A stretch of 64,000 bases of DNA from Leptothrix cholodnii SP-6. GTDB lineage: Bacteria > Pseudomonadota > Gammaproteobacteria > Burkholderiales > Burkholderiaceae_C. The DNA lies in the NCBI RefSeq assembly GCF_000019785.1, contig NC_010524.1, positions 4,328,001 through 4,392,000 on the forward strand. The letters run 5' to 3'. Each line of letters begins with the position of its first letter. Within the stretch, counting starts at the first letter, position 1. Positions 46,185 to 53,246 of the stretch are shown one piece after another. The notes under the pieces were generated by a model. That model ran no database searches. It was not told where the DNA came from and worked only from the letters and a program-made list of their open reading frames with translations. A program made the translations under genes and the position numbers.

Positions 46185-47540
46185 GTGCCGCTCGCGGCCG
46201 GAGACGACGCCTTGCTTCCCGCATCCTCTCTCGCGCCGGTCTGGCTCGACGGCGAAGCCGCCGGCGATGCCCTCAGCCCCGGCCCGGGCACCACGCTGCA
46301 GGGCCTGCGCATGCTGGCGATCCTGCGCACGGTCGCGCCGATCGCGCAGGCGCTGACCCTGGTGCTGGTCGCGCATCGCTATCAGGTGCGGGTGCCGGTG
46401 AACGCGGTGACGGCGCTGATCGCGCTCGAGGCGTTGGTGGCCGCTGCCACCTGGTGGCGCCTGCGCCGGGCCGCCCCGGTGAGTCCGCGCGAGCTGTTCG
46501 CCCAGGTGCACGTCGACATCGTGCTGTTCGCGCTGCTGCTGTACCTGACGGGCGGGGCGTCGAACCCGTTTGCACCGCTGTTCCTGCTGCCGATGGCGAT
46601 CGCCACCTCGGCGATGTCGTCCAACCGGGTCTGGCTGGTCACGCTGTCGACGATGGCCGCCTACGCCGCCCTGCGCTACTGGCATGTGCCGCTGCATCAC
46701 CCGGACGGACTGACCGAGGTGTATGCGCTGCACGAGGACGGCATGGTGGTGAACTACCTGTTCACCGCCGCGTTGGCGGCCTTTTTCGGCACCCGCATGT
46801 GCGCGGCCACGCGCCGCCACGACCGCATGCTGGGCGATGCCCGCGACGCCCAGATGCGCAACGAATCGGTGGTGGCGATCGGCGCGCTGGCGGCCGGCTA
46901 CGCGCACGAACTCAGCTCGCCGCTGGCGACGATGGCGGTGGTGGTCTCCGAGCTGAAACGCGAACACCGCGACGACCCCGACCTGCAGCACAACCTCGAC
47001 GTCATCGAGCAGCAGATCGGCGCCAGCAAGCAGATCATTTCCAAGCTCGCCAGCACCGCCGGCCAGCGCCGCGCCGAGACCGCCAGCGGGGCGCGGCTGG
47101 ACCAGTTCATCGCGGCGATCGTCGAGCGGGCGCAGGCGCTGCATCCGGGCGCGTCGATCGGCCTGAAGCTCGACACGGCGTCCGTGGCGCCGCAGGTGAT
47201 CGTCGAAGAGACCCTCAGGCAGGCGATCACCAACCTGATCGACAACGCGGTGCAGGCCTCGCCGCACTACGTCGTGGTGCGGGCGGACTGGTCGCAAGGC
47301 GAACTGCTGGTCGAGGTCCGCGACCGCGGGCCCGGCTTCAGCACCGAGGCCCTCGGCCGGCTGGGCAAGCAGGCCGGCACCACCAAGGCCGAACACGGCG
47401 GGCTGGGCGTCGGCCTGCTGCTGAGCGCCGCCACCCTCGAGCGCCTGCACGGGCGGCTCGAGTTCGCCAACGATCCTCAAGGCGGGGCCTGCGCGCGGGT
47501 GCGTGTGCCGCTGTCGTCGATCCGGATCAACAAGCAGTGA
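46185..47540 (+). CDS. RegB/PrrB-type redox sensor histidine kinase
   Basis: Encodes 451 residues from a GTG. About six membrane helices lie between residues 45 and 205. The quinone-site motif 'GGASNPF' typical of RegB is near residue 121. The phosphoacceptor is His241 in 'AAGYAHELSSPLATMAVVVS'. The ATP-binding domain has 'LRQAITNLIDNAVQASP', 'VEVRDRGPGFS' and 'GGLGVGLLLSAATLERLHG'. Forty residues after the His, where RegB has its redox-active Cys, there is Ser281, so disulphide control is unlikely. It is coupled to the regulator gene 9 bases downstream. An ATG at residue 43 is a possible later start. Confidence 0.9.
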   Translation: MPLAAGDDALLPASSLAPVWLDGEAAGDALSPGPGTTLQGLRMLAILRTVAPIAQALTLVLVAHRYQVRVPVNAVTALIALEALVAAATWWRLRRAAPVSPRELFAQVHVDIVLFALLLYLTGGASNPFAPLFLLPMAIATSAMSSNRVWLVTLSTMAAYAALRYWHVPLHHPDGLTEVYALHEDGMVVNYLFTAALAAFFGTRMCAATRRHDRMLGDARDAQMRNESVVAIGALAAGYAHELSSPLATMAVVVSELKREHRDDPDLQHNLDVIEQQIGASKQIISKLASTAGQRRAETASGARLDQFIAAIVERAQALHPGASIGLKLDTASVAPQVIVEETLRQAITNLIDNAVQASPHYVVVRADWSQGELLVEVRDRGPGFSTEALGRLGKQAGTTKAEHGGLGVGLLLSAATLERLHGRLEFANDPQGGACARVRVPLSSIRINKQ

Positions 47541-47549
47541 GAGCCGACC

Positions 47550-48098
47550 ATGCACGCGCCATCCGTTGAACACCCCAACCTGCTGCTGGCCGACGACGAT
47601 CCGGTGTTCTGCCAGGTGCTGTCGCGGGCGCTGACCGCACGCGGCTACGTCGTCGACATGGCCCACGACGGTGCGTCGTCGCTGCGCCTGATCGACGACC
47701 TGAACCCCGAATACGCGATCGTCGACCTGCGCCTGCCCGACATGTCCGGGCTGCGGCTGGTCGAGCGGCTCAAGGCGGTCGACGACAACACCAAGATCAT
47801 CGTGCTGACCGGCTTCGGCAGCATCGCCACCGCGATCGAGGCCATCAAGCGCGGCGCCACCCACTACCTGACCAAGCCGACCAGCGTCGACGACATCGTG
47901 GCCGCGTTCGACCACAAGCTGCAGCCGATCGACGCGACGCCGGCCGACAAGCCGCTGTCGGTCGACCGCATCGAGTGGGAGCACATCCAGCGCGTGCTGA
48001 CCGATTGCGACGGCAACATCTCGGCCACCGCGCGCGCGCTGCGCATGCACCGGCGCACGCTGCAGCGCAAGCTGAGCAAACACCCGCCGGCGCACTGA
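47550..48098 (+). CDS. RegA/PrrA-type response regulator
   Basis: Encodes 182 residues. The receiver domain has the acidic pair in 'LLLADDDPVF', the phosphoacceptor Asp59 in 'YAIVDLRLPDMSG' and the Lys in 'YLTKPTSVDD'. The C-terminus is a Fis-type helix-turn-helix ('VLTDCDGNISATARALRMHR' then 'RTLQRKL'), nearly the form shared by RegA, PrrA, ActR and RoxR. These regulators control energy-generating pathways in response to respiratory-chain redox state. Genes next to it suggest the oxidase operon as one target. It is convergent with malQ, 24 bases away. Confidence 0.93.
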   Translation: MHAPSVEHPNLLLADDDPVFCQVLSRALTARGYVVDMAHDGASSLRLIDDLNPEYAIVDLRLPDMSGLRLVERLKAVDDNTKIIVLTGFGSIATAIEAIKRGATHYLTKPTSVDDIVAAFDHKLQPIDATPADKPLSVDRIEWEHIQRVLTDCDGNISATARALRMHRRTLQRKLSKHPPAH

Positions 48099-48122
48099 CC
48101 GGGCCGGGCTGAAACGCGGGAT

Positions 48123-49610
48123 TCAGCGCCGGTACAGCGTGCACAGCGCGCGCAGCCGCTGCGCGGGCAGCGGCCCGACATCACCCCAGCCAAAGCGCCA
48201 CGACCAGTTGCCCTCGGCCTTGCCGGGGTAGTTCATGCGGTGTTCGGTGGGCAGGCCCAGCACGTCCTGCATCGGCACGATCACCGTGTCGGCGACGCTG
48301 GCGCAGGCGGCGCGGATCAGGTCCCAGTGGATGTCGCGGCCGTCGATGGCGAGGTATTCGCGCACGTGGTGGCGCACGTGTTCGGGCAGCGTGTGCCACC
48401 AGCCGGGCGTGGTGTCGTTGTCGTGCGTGCCGGTGTAGACGGCGGTGTCGTGCTCGTGGTTGTGCGGCAGGTAGGCGTGCGCGTTGCCCTCGCCGAAGGC
48501 GAACTGCAGGATGCGCATGCCGGGCAAGGCGAAGTCACGGCGCAGCGCGTCGACCTCGGGCGTGATGACGCCCAGGTCCTCGGCAATGATGCGCAGCTCG
48601 CCCAGCGCCGCGGTCACCGCCTCGAACAGCGCCGCGCCCGGCCCCGGCTCCCAGTGGCCGTTCATCGCATGGGTGTCGGTGGCCGGGATCGACCAGTACG
48701 CCACGAAGCCGCGGAAGTGGTCGATGCGCACGATGTCGACCAGCTCGAAGGTGCGGCGGATGCGCTCGGTCCACCACGCGTAACCCTCGTCCGCATGGGC
48801 CTGCCAGCGGTACAGCGGGTTGCCCCAGTGCTGGCCGGTGGCGCTGAACGAATCGGGCGGCGCACCGGCCACCGCGAGCAGCCGGCCGTGGTCATCGAGC
48901 TCGAACAGCTCGGGCCGCGCCCACACGTCGGCGCTCTGCTGGGCGATGAAGATCGGGATGTCGCCGACCATCTGCACGCCGCGTTCGTGCGCGTAGGTGC
49001 GCAGGTGCGCCCACTGGCGGAAGAAGCACCACTGGCAGAACTTCCAGAACTGGATGCGCTCGGCGTGCTGCGCGGCGATCTGCGCCAGCGCCGCCGGCTC
49101 GCGCCTGGCGAGCGGCTGCGGCCAGTCGCACCAGAAGGCGCCGTGATGCAGCTCGTCGAGGGTCATGAACAGCGCGTAGTCGTCGAGCCACGAGGCATGT
49201 TCGGCGCAGAAGCGGCTGAAGCCGGCCCAGTCGGATTCGCTGCCCTGCGCGTCGAAACGCCGCGCCGCGCGCGCCAGCCGCTCCATGCGGAACGGCGCCA
49301 CGGCGGGGAAGTTCACCGCGTGCGCCCACAGGCCGTCGGCCGGTTGCAGGTCGGCGTCGTCGAGCCAGCCGTGCTGGCGCAGCTCGGTCAGGTCGATCAG
49401 CAGCACGTTGCCGGCGAACGCCGAGGTGCTCATGTACGGCGAGTTGCCCGGCCCGAGCCCGCCCAGCGGCAGGAACTGCCAGAGCTTCTGCCCGGCCACT
49501 GCCAGCCAGTCGACGAAGTGATAGGCCGACGGCCCGAAGTCGCCAGAGCCGTGCGGCCCCGGCAAGGACGTGGGATGCAGCAGGACGCCGCTGGCTCGGG
49601 GCAGACGCAT
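48123..49610 (-). CDS. malQ: 4-alpha-glucanotransferase (amylomaltase)
   Basis: Encodes 495 residues starting 'MRLPRASGVLLHPTSLPGPH', standard for family GH77. It transfers glucan segments between maltodextrins. Catalytic regions are visible: 'VDIVRIDHFRGF' with the nucleophile Asp, 'RIIAEDLGVITPEVD' with the acid/base Glu, and 'YTGTHDNDTTPGW' with the third Asp. Its ATG overlaps the trpE stop (TGATG), so it is translated with trpE although the pathways are unrelated. No other maltodextrin or glycogen genes are in the window. Confidence 0.96.
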   Translation of the reverse strand: MRLPRASGVLLHPTSLPGPHGSGDFGPSAYHFVDWLAVAGQKLWQFLPLGGLGPGNSPYMSTSAFAGNVLLIDLTELRQHGWLDDADLQPADGLWAHAVNFPAVAPFRMERLARAARRFDAQGSESDWAGFSRFCAEHASWLDDYALFMTLDELHHGAFWCDWPQPLARREPAALAQIAAQHAERIQFWKFCQWCFFRQWAHLRTYAHERGVQMVGDIPIFIAQQSADVWARPELFELDDHGRLLAVAGAPPDSFSATGQHWGNPLYRWQAHADEGYAWWTERIRRTFELVDIVRIDHFRGFVAYWSIPATDTHAMNGHWEPGPGAALFEAVTAALGELRIIAEDLGVITPEVDALRRDFALPGMRILQFAFGEGNAHAYLPHNHEHDTAVYTGTHDNDTTPGWWHTLPEHVRHHVREYLAIDGRDIHWDLIRAACASVADTVIVPMQDVLGLPTEHRMNYPGKAEGNWSWRFGWGDVGPLPAQRLRALCTLYRR

Positions 49611-51097
49611 CAGAAACCTTCCTCGACCAGTTCAGCCGCGCGGATCACGGCGCGCATCTTCACTTCGGTTTCCTTCCACTCCATCTCGGGCACCGAGTCG
49701 GCGACCACGCCGGCGCCGGCCTGCACGTAGAGCGTCTGGTCCTTGACGATGCCGGTGCGGATGGCGATCGCCACGTCCATGTCGCCGGCAAAACTCAGGT
49801 AGCCGACCGCGCCGCCGTAGATGCCGCGCTCGCTGATCTCGAGCTGGTCGATGATCTCCATCGCGTGGATCTTCGGCGCCCCTGACAAGGTGCCGGCGGG
49901 GAAGCTGGCGCGCAGCACGTCGAGGCTGCTCATGCCGTCTTTGAGCACACCCTCGACGTTGCTGACGATGTGCATCACGTGCGAATAACGTTCGATGCCG
50001 AAGGCCTCGGTCACCTTGACGGTGCCGGTGTTGGCGATGCGGCCGATGTCGTTGCGCGCCAGGTCGATCAGCATCAGGTGCTCGGCGCGCTCCTTCGGGT
50101 CGGCCAGCAGGTCGACCTCGTTCTGCGCGTCCATCTCGGGCGTGGCGCCGCGCGGGCGGGTGCCGGCGATCGGGCGGATGGTCACGATCTTCTCGGTCTT
50201 GCCGTTGGCGCTGCGCGCCTCCTGGCGCACCAGGATCTCGGGCGACGAGCCGACGATCTGGAACTCGCCCATGTCGTAGTAGTACATGTACGGGCTCGGA
50301 TTGAGCGAGCGCAGCGCGCGGTACAGCGACAGCGGGTTCTCGGTGTAGCGCTTCTTGAGGCGCTGGCCGATCACGATCTGCATGCAGTCGCCGGCGGCGA
50401 TGTACTCCTTGGCCTTGAGCACCGCGGCCTCGAACTCGGCCTTCGGATATTCGCGCTCGACCGGGTACGACGGCCCGCGCTTGACCTGCGGCGCGGTGAC
50501 GCTGTAGCGCAGCTGGTCGCTCAGCTCGGACAGGCGTTTCTGCGCGCTGAAATAGGCCTCGCTCTGGCGCGGGTCGGCGTAGACGATCAGGTACAGCCGC
50601 CCCGACAGGTTGTCGATCACCGCCAGCTCCTCGGTCTGCAGCAGCAGGATCTCGGGCGTGCCGATGCCGCCGGGCAGGCGCGTGTCGGCGAGCTTCTTCT
50701 CGATGTAGCGCACCGTGTCGTAGCCGAAGTAGCCGGCCAGCCCGCCGCAGAAACGCGGCAGGCCGGGCCGCAGCGCGACCTTGAAGCGATTCTGGTAGGC
50801 CTCGATGAAATCGAGCGGATTGCCCTCGTGGCGCTCGACCACCTGGCCGTCGGTGACGACCTCGGTCACGCCCAGCGTGCAACGCAGCAGCGTGCGCGCG
50901 GGCAGGCCGATGAACGAGTAGCGCCCGAAACGCTCGCCGCCCACCACCGACTCCAGCAGGAAGCTGCGCGGCTTGCCGCCGGCGAGCTTGAGGTAGAGCG
51001 ACAGCGGGGTTTCGAGATCCGCAAACGCCTCGCTGACCAGCGGGATGCGGTTGTAGCCTTCGGCGGCCAGGCTCTTGAATTCGAGTTCGGTGATCAC
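49610..51097 (-). CDS. trpE: Anthranilate synthase component I
   Basis: Encodes 495 residues from a GTG, 'MITELEFKSLAAEGYNRIPL'. It converts chorismate to anthranilate, with ammonia from TrpG. Visible are the tryptophan feedback-site element 'PRSFLLESVVGG', the chorismate-binding 'RPIAGTRPRGATPEMD', 'LMLIDLARNDIGRIA' and 'FPAGTLSGAPKIHAMEI'. A GGAG site lies nine bases before the GTG. The frame is open upstream for 56 codons, discussed under the leader region. Upstream neighbours are gph and rpe. Confidence 0.97.
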   Translation of the reverse strand: MITELEFKSLAAEGYNRIPLVSEAFADLETPLSLYLKLAGGKPRSFLLESVVGGERFGRYSFIGLPARTLLRCTLGVTEVVTDGQVVERHEGNPLDFIEAYQNRFKVALRPGLPRFCGGLAGYFGYDTVRYIEKKLADTRLPGGIGTPEILLLQTEELAVIDNLSGRLYLIVYADPRQSEAYFSAQKRLSELSDQLRYSVTAPQVKRGPSYPVEREYPKAEFEAAVLKAKEYIAAGDCMQIVIGQRLKKRYTENPLSLYRALRSLNPSPYMYYYDMGEFQIVGSSPEILVRQEARSANGKTEKIVTIRPIAGTRPRGATPEMDAQNEVDLLADPKERAEHLMLIDLARNDIGRIANTGTVKVTEAFGIERYSHVMHIVSNVEGVLKDGMSSLDVLRASFPAGTLSGAPKIHAMEIIDQLEISERGIYGGAVGYLSFAGDMDVAIAIRTGIVKDQTLYVQAGAGVVADSVPEMEWKETEVKMRAVIRAAELVEEGF

Positions 51098-51430
51098 GGT
51101 AGTGCGCTCCAGGAGCCCACCGGCATGTTCGCGTGTCGACGTCGTCGATTCAGATGCACGCAAGCGCAGCGGGCCCGGTTGATCGATGCGGTGTGACCGG
51201 CGCGGCCAAAGCCAGAAGAAACCAGCGGCGGCAGACATCGGCAAATCGTCAGCTGCATCCAGCACCCAGGCGGGTGCAGCTGCCAGGCAAGACGGTCAGC
51301 GACGCCAGGGCCAGGCTCCCCGGTCGTGCGACCCGGTCACCCGTGTGTTGCTGCGTTTGCGCGGTACGAACATGATGCGGCGCAGTGTATCAGCGGGGTC
51401 CGCGGCGACGGGGCGCTTCGCGGCGCCCGT
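51098..51430 (-). promoter_or_regulatory. Upstream region of trpE with dyads and an in-frame Trp-Leu-Trp stretch
   Basis: These 333 bases between gph and trpE hold no annotated gene. A perfect 8-bp inverted repeat CAGCTGCA/TGCAGCTG (51250-51257, 51275-51282) encloses a competing 6-bp pair GCACCC/GGGTGC. Just downstream, an ATG at 51238 opens 'MSAAAGFFWLWPRRS', which has two tryptophans close together as in trp leader peptides, but it reads through to trpE without a stop. No T run follows the hairpins. Confidence 0.4.
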
Positions 51431-52105
51431 TCAGGCTGCGCGCAGCAGGTCGGAGAGCGTGTCGAGGTGGGTCTCGGCCGGCACCGCGCGGATCGGCTCG
51501 CCGTGGTTGTAGCCGTAGCTGACCAGCACCACCGGGCAGCCGGCGGCACGCGCGGCCATCGCGTCGTTGCTGGAGTCGCCGATCATCAGCGTGCGCGCGG
51601 GCTGCGTGCCGAGCGCCTTGCAGGTCTCGATCAGCGGCAGCGGATCGGGTTTCTTGCGCGCGAAGGCGTCGCCGCCGAACACGCAGTCGAAGAAACCGTC
51701 GATGCCCTTGGCCGCCAGCAGCGGGCGTGCGAAGTCGCCCGGCTTGTTGGTCAGGCAGGCGAGCCGCAGGCCGGCGCCGCGCAGCTGCGTCAGGCCGTCG
51801 ATCACGCCGTCGTAGACGCGCGAGTGCCGGCCGTTGATCGCTAGGTAGTGGCGCTGGTAGGCCGCCCAGGCCGCGTCGTAGAGCGCCGGATCGCCGCCGA
51901 CATGCGCCAGCGTGCTGCGGATCAGGTGCTCGCTGCCCTTGCCGACGGTGAGCTCGACGAAAGCGGCATCGACCACCGGCAGGCCGAGTTCGGTCAGGCA
52001 CAGGCCGAGCGCGACGACGAAGTCGCCCTGCGTGTCGACCATCGTGCCGTCGAGGTCGACGATCGCCGCGTCGAACTCGCGGCCGAACAGCTGCACGCCG
52101 GCCAC
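51431..52105 (-). CDS. gph: Phosphoglycolate phosphatase (HAD family)
   Basis: Encodes 224 residues from a GTG two bases after the rpe stop. The HAD motifs are visible: I 'AAIVDLDGTMVDT', II 'LACLTNKP', III the Lys in 'ARKKPDPLPL', and IV 'MIGDSSNDAMAA'. The enzyme removes 2-phosphoglycolate formed in DNA repair or oxygenation reactions. In many Burkholderiales rpe, gph and trpE are adjacent in this order, as here. The exact start is uncertain because no clear ribosome-binding site is present. Confidence 0.93.
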   Translation of the reverse strand: MAGVQLFGREFDAAIVDLDGTMVDTQGDFVVALGLCLTELGLPVVDAAFVELTVGKGSEHLIRSTLAHVGGDPALYDAAWAAYQRHYLAINGRHSRVYDGVIDGLTQLRGAGLRLACLTNKPGDFARPLLAAKGIDGFFDCVFGGDAFARKKPDPLPLIETCKALGTQPARTLMIGDSSNDAMAARAAGCPVVLVSYGYNHGEPIRAVPAETHLDTLSDLLRAA

Positions 52106-52107
52106 GC

Positions 52108-52794
52108 TCAGCGCGCCAGTTCGACGCGCATCGCGTCGATCACGCTCTTGTAGTCGGGCGTGTTGAAGATCGCGCTGCCGGCCACGAAGGTGTCGGCGCC
52201 GGCGTCGGCGATGCGGCGGATGTTGTCGACCTTGACGCCACCGTCGACCTCCAGGCGGATGTCGCGGCCGGTGGCCTCGATCAGCCGGCGGGCGCGCTCG
52301 ATCTTGCGCAGCGCGCTGTCGATGAAGCTCTGGCCGCCGAAGCCCGGGTTGACGCTCATGATCAGGATCAGGTCGACGCGGTCGATCACGTACTCGAGCA
52401 CGTCGAGGCTGGACGCCGGGTTGAACACCAGCCCGGCCTGGCAGCCCGCGCCCTTGATCAGCTGCAGCGTGCGGTCGACGTGCGCGCTGGCCTCGGGGTG
52501 GAAGCTCACCAGGTCGGCGCCGGCCTTGGCGAACGCCAGCGCCAGCTCGTCGACCGGCTGCACCATCAGGTGCACGTCGATCGGGCAGGCGATGCCGTCG
52601 GGCTTGACGCTGTGTTTCTTGAGCGCCTGGCAGACCATCGGCCCGAAGGTCAGGTTGGGCACGTAATGGTTGTCCATCACGTCGAAGTGGATCCAGTCGG
52701 CGCCGGCGGCGAGCACGTTGCGCACTTCTTCGCCGAGGCGGGCGAAGTCGGCCGAGAGGATGCTGGGGGCGATGCGGTAGGTGGGGCGTGACAT
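52108..52794 (-). CDS. rpe: Ribulose-phosphate 3-epimerase
   Basis: Encodes 228 residues, a TIM-barrel epimerase interconverting ribulose 5-phosphate and xylulose 5-phosphate. Metal and catalytic residues are in '[17 protein letters not shown]', '[19 protein letters not shown]', 'IDVHLMV', '[12 protein letters not shown]' and 'LEVDGGVK'. It heads the rpe-gph-trpE-malQ series. It diverges from apaG with 77 bases between. Confidence 0.97.
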   Translation of the reverse strand: MSRPTYRIAPSILSADFARLGEEVRNVLAAGADWIHFDVMDNHYVPNLTFGPMVCQALKKHSVKPDGIACPIDVHLMVQPVDELALAFAKAGADLVSFHPEASAHVDRTLQLIKGAGCQAGLVFNPASSLDVLEYVIDRVDLILIMSVNPGFGGQSFIDSALRKIERARRLIEATGRDIRLEVDGGVKVDNIRRIADAGADTFVAGSAIFNTPDYKSVIDAMRVELAR

Positions 52795-52871
52795 GGCGCA
52801 AGATTGTGGCAGGCCGTGACATCAAACACCCTGACACGGCTTGACCGGTGACGCGGTCTATGATCCGGCGC

Positions 52872-53246
52872 ATGAGTGCACCCTCTTTCAGCTGCTCGGT
52901 GAGCACGCAGTTCCTGCCCGAACAAACCGACCCGGTGCAAGGCCTGTACGCCTTCGCCTACACCATCGTGATCAGCAACACCGGCAGCGTGCCGGGCCAG
53001 CTGATCGGACGGCACTGGATCATCACCGACGCCGCCGGCCACACCGAAGAAGTGCGCGGCCTGGGCGTGGTCGGCCACCAGCCGATGCTCAAGCCCGGCG
53101 AGCAGTTCGAGTACACCAGCTGGACCCGCCTGGCGACGCCGCACGGGCGCATGCGCGGCACCTTCTTCTGCATGACCGAAGACGCCCACAGCTTCGAGGC
53201 GCCGATCCCCGTCTTCGAACTGGCGCAAGCGCGCGCACTGCATTGA
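52872..53246 (+). CDS. apaG: ApaG protein (CorD), divalent-cation-related
   Basis: Encodes 124 residues starting 'MSAPSFSCSVSTQFLPEQTD'. The ApaG fold is a fibronectin-III-like sandwich; visible are 'FAYTIVISNTGSVPGQLIGR', 'GVVGHQPMLKPGEQFEYTSW' and 'GRMRGTFFCM'. It is linked to Mg/Co resistance in Salmonella but its biochemistry is unclear. An ATG at 52860 is also in frame, but the later one matches the family. Its stop overlaps the next start. Confidence 0.93.
   Translation: MSAPSFSCSVSTQFLPEQTDPVQGLYAFAYTIVISNTGSVPGQLIGRHWIITDAAGHTEEVRGLGVVGHQPMLKPGEQFEYTSWTRLATPHGRMRGTFFCMTEDAHSFEAPIPVFELAQARALH

Noticed and set aside
23672..49609. Integrated mobile island between trpE and trpG
   Set aside because: No integrase, transposase, direct repeats or tRNA attachment sites were seen, and codon use looks native. 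Only the gene arrangement suggests insertion.
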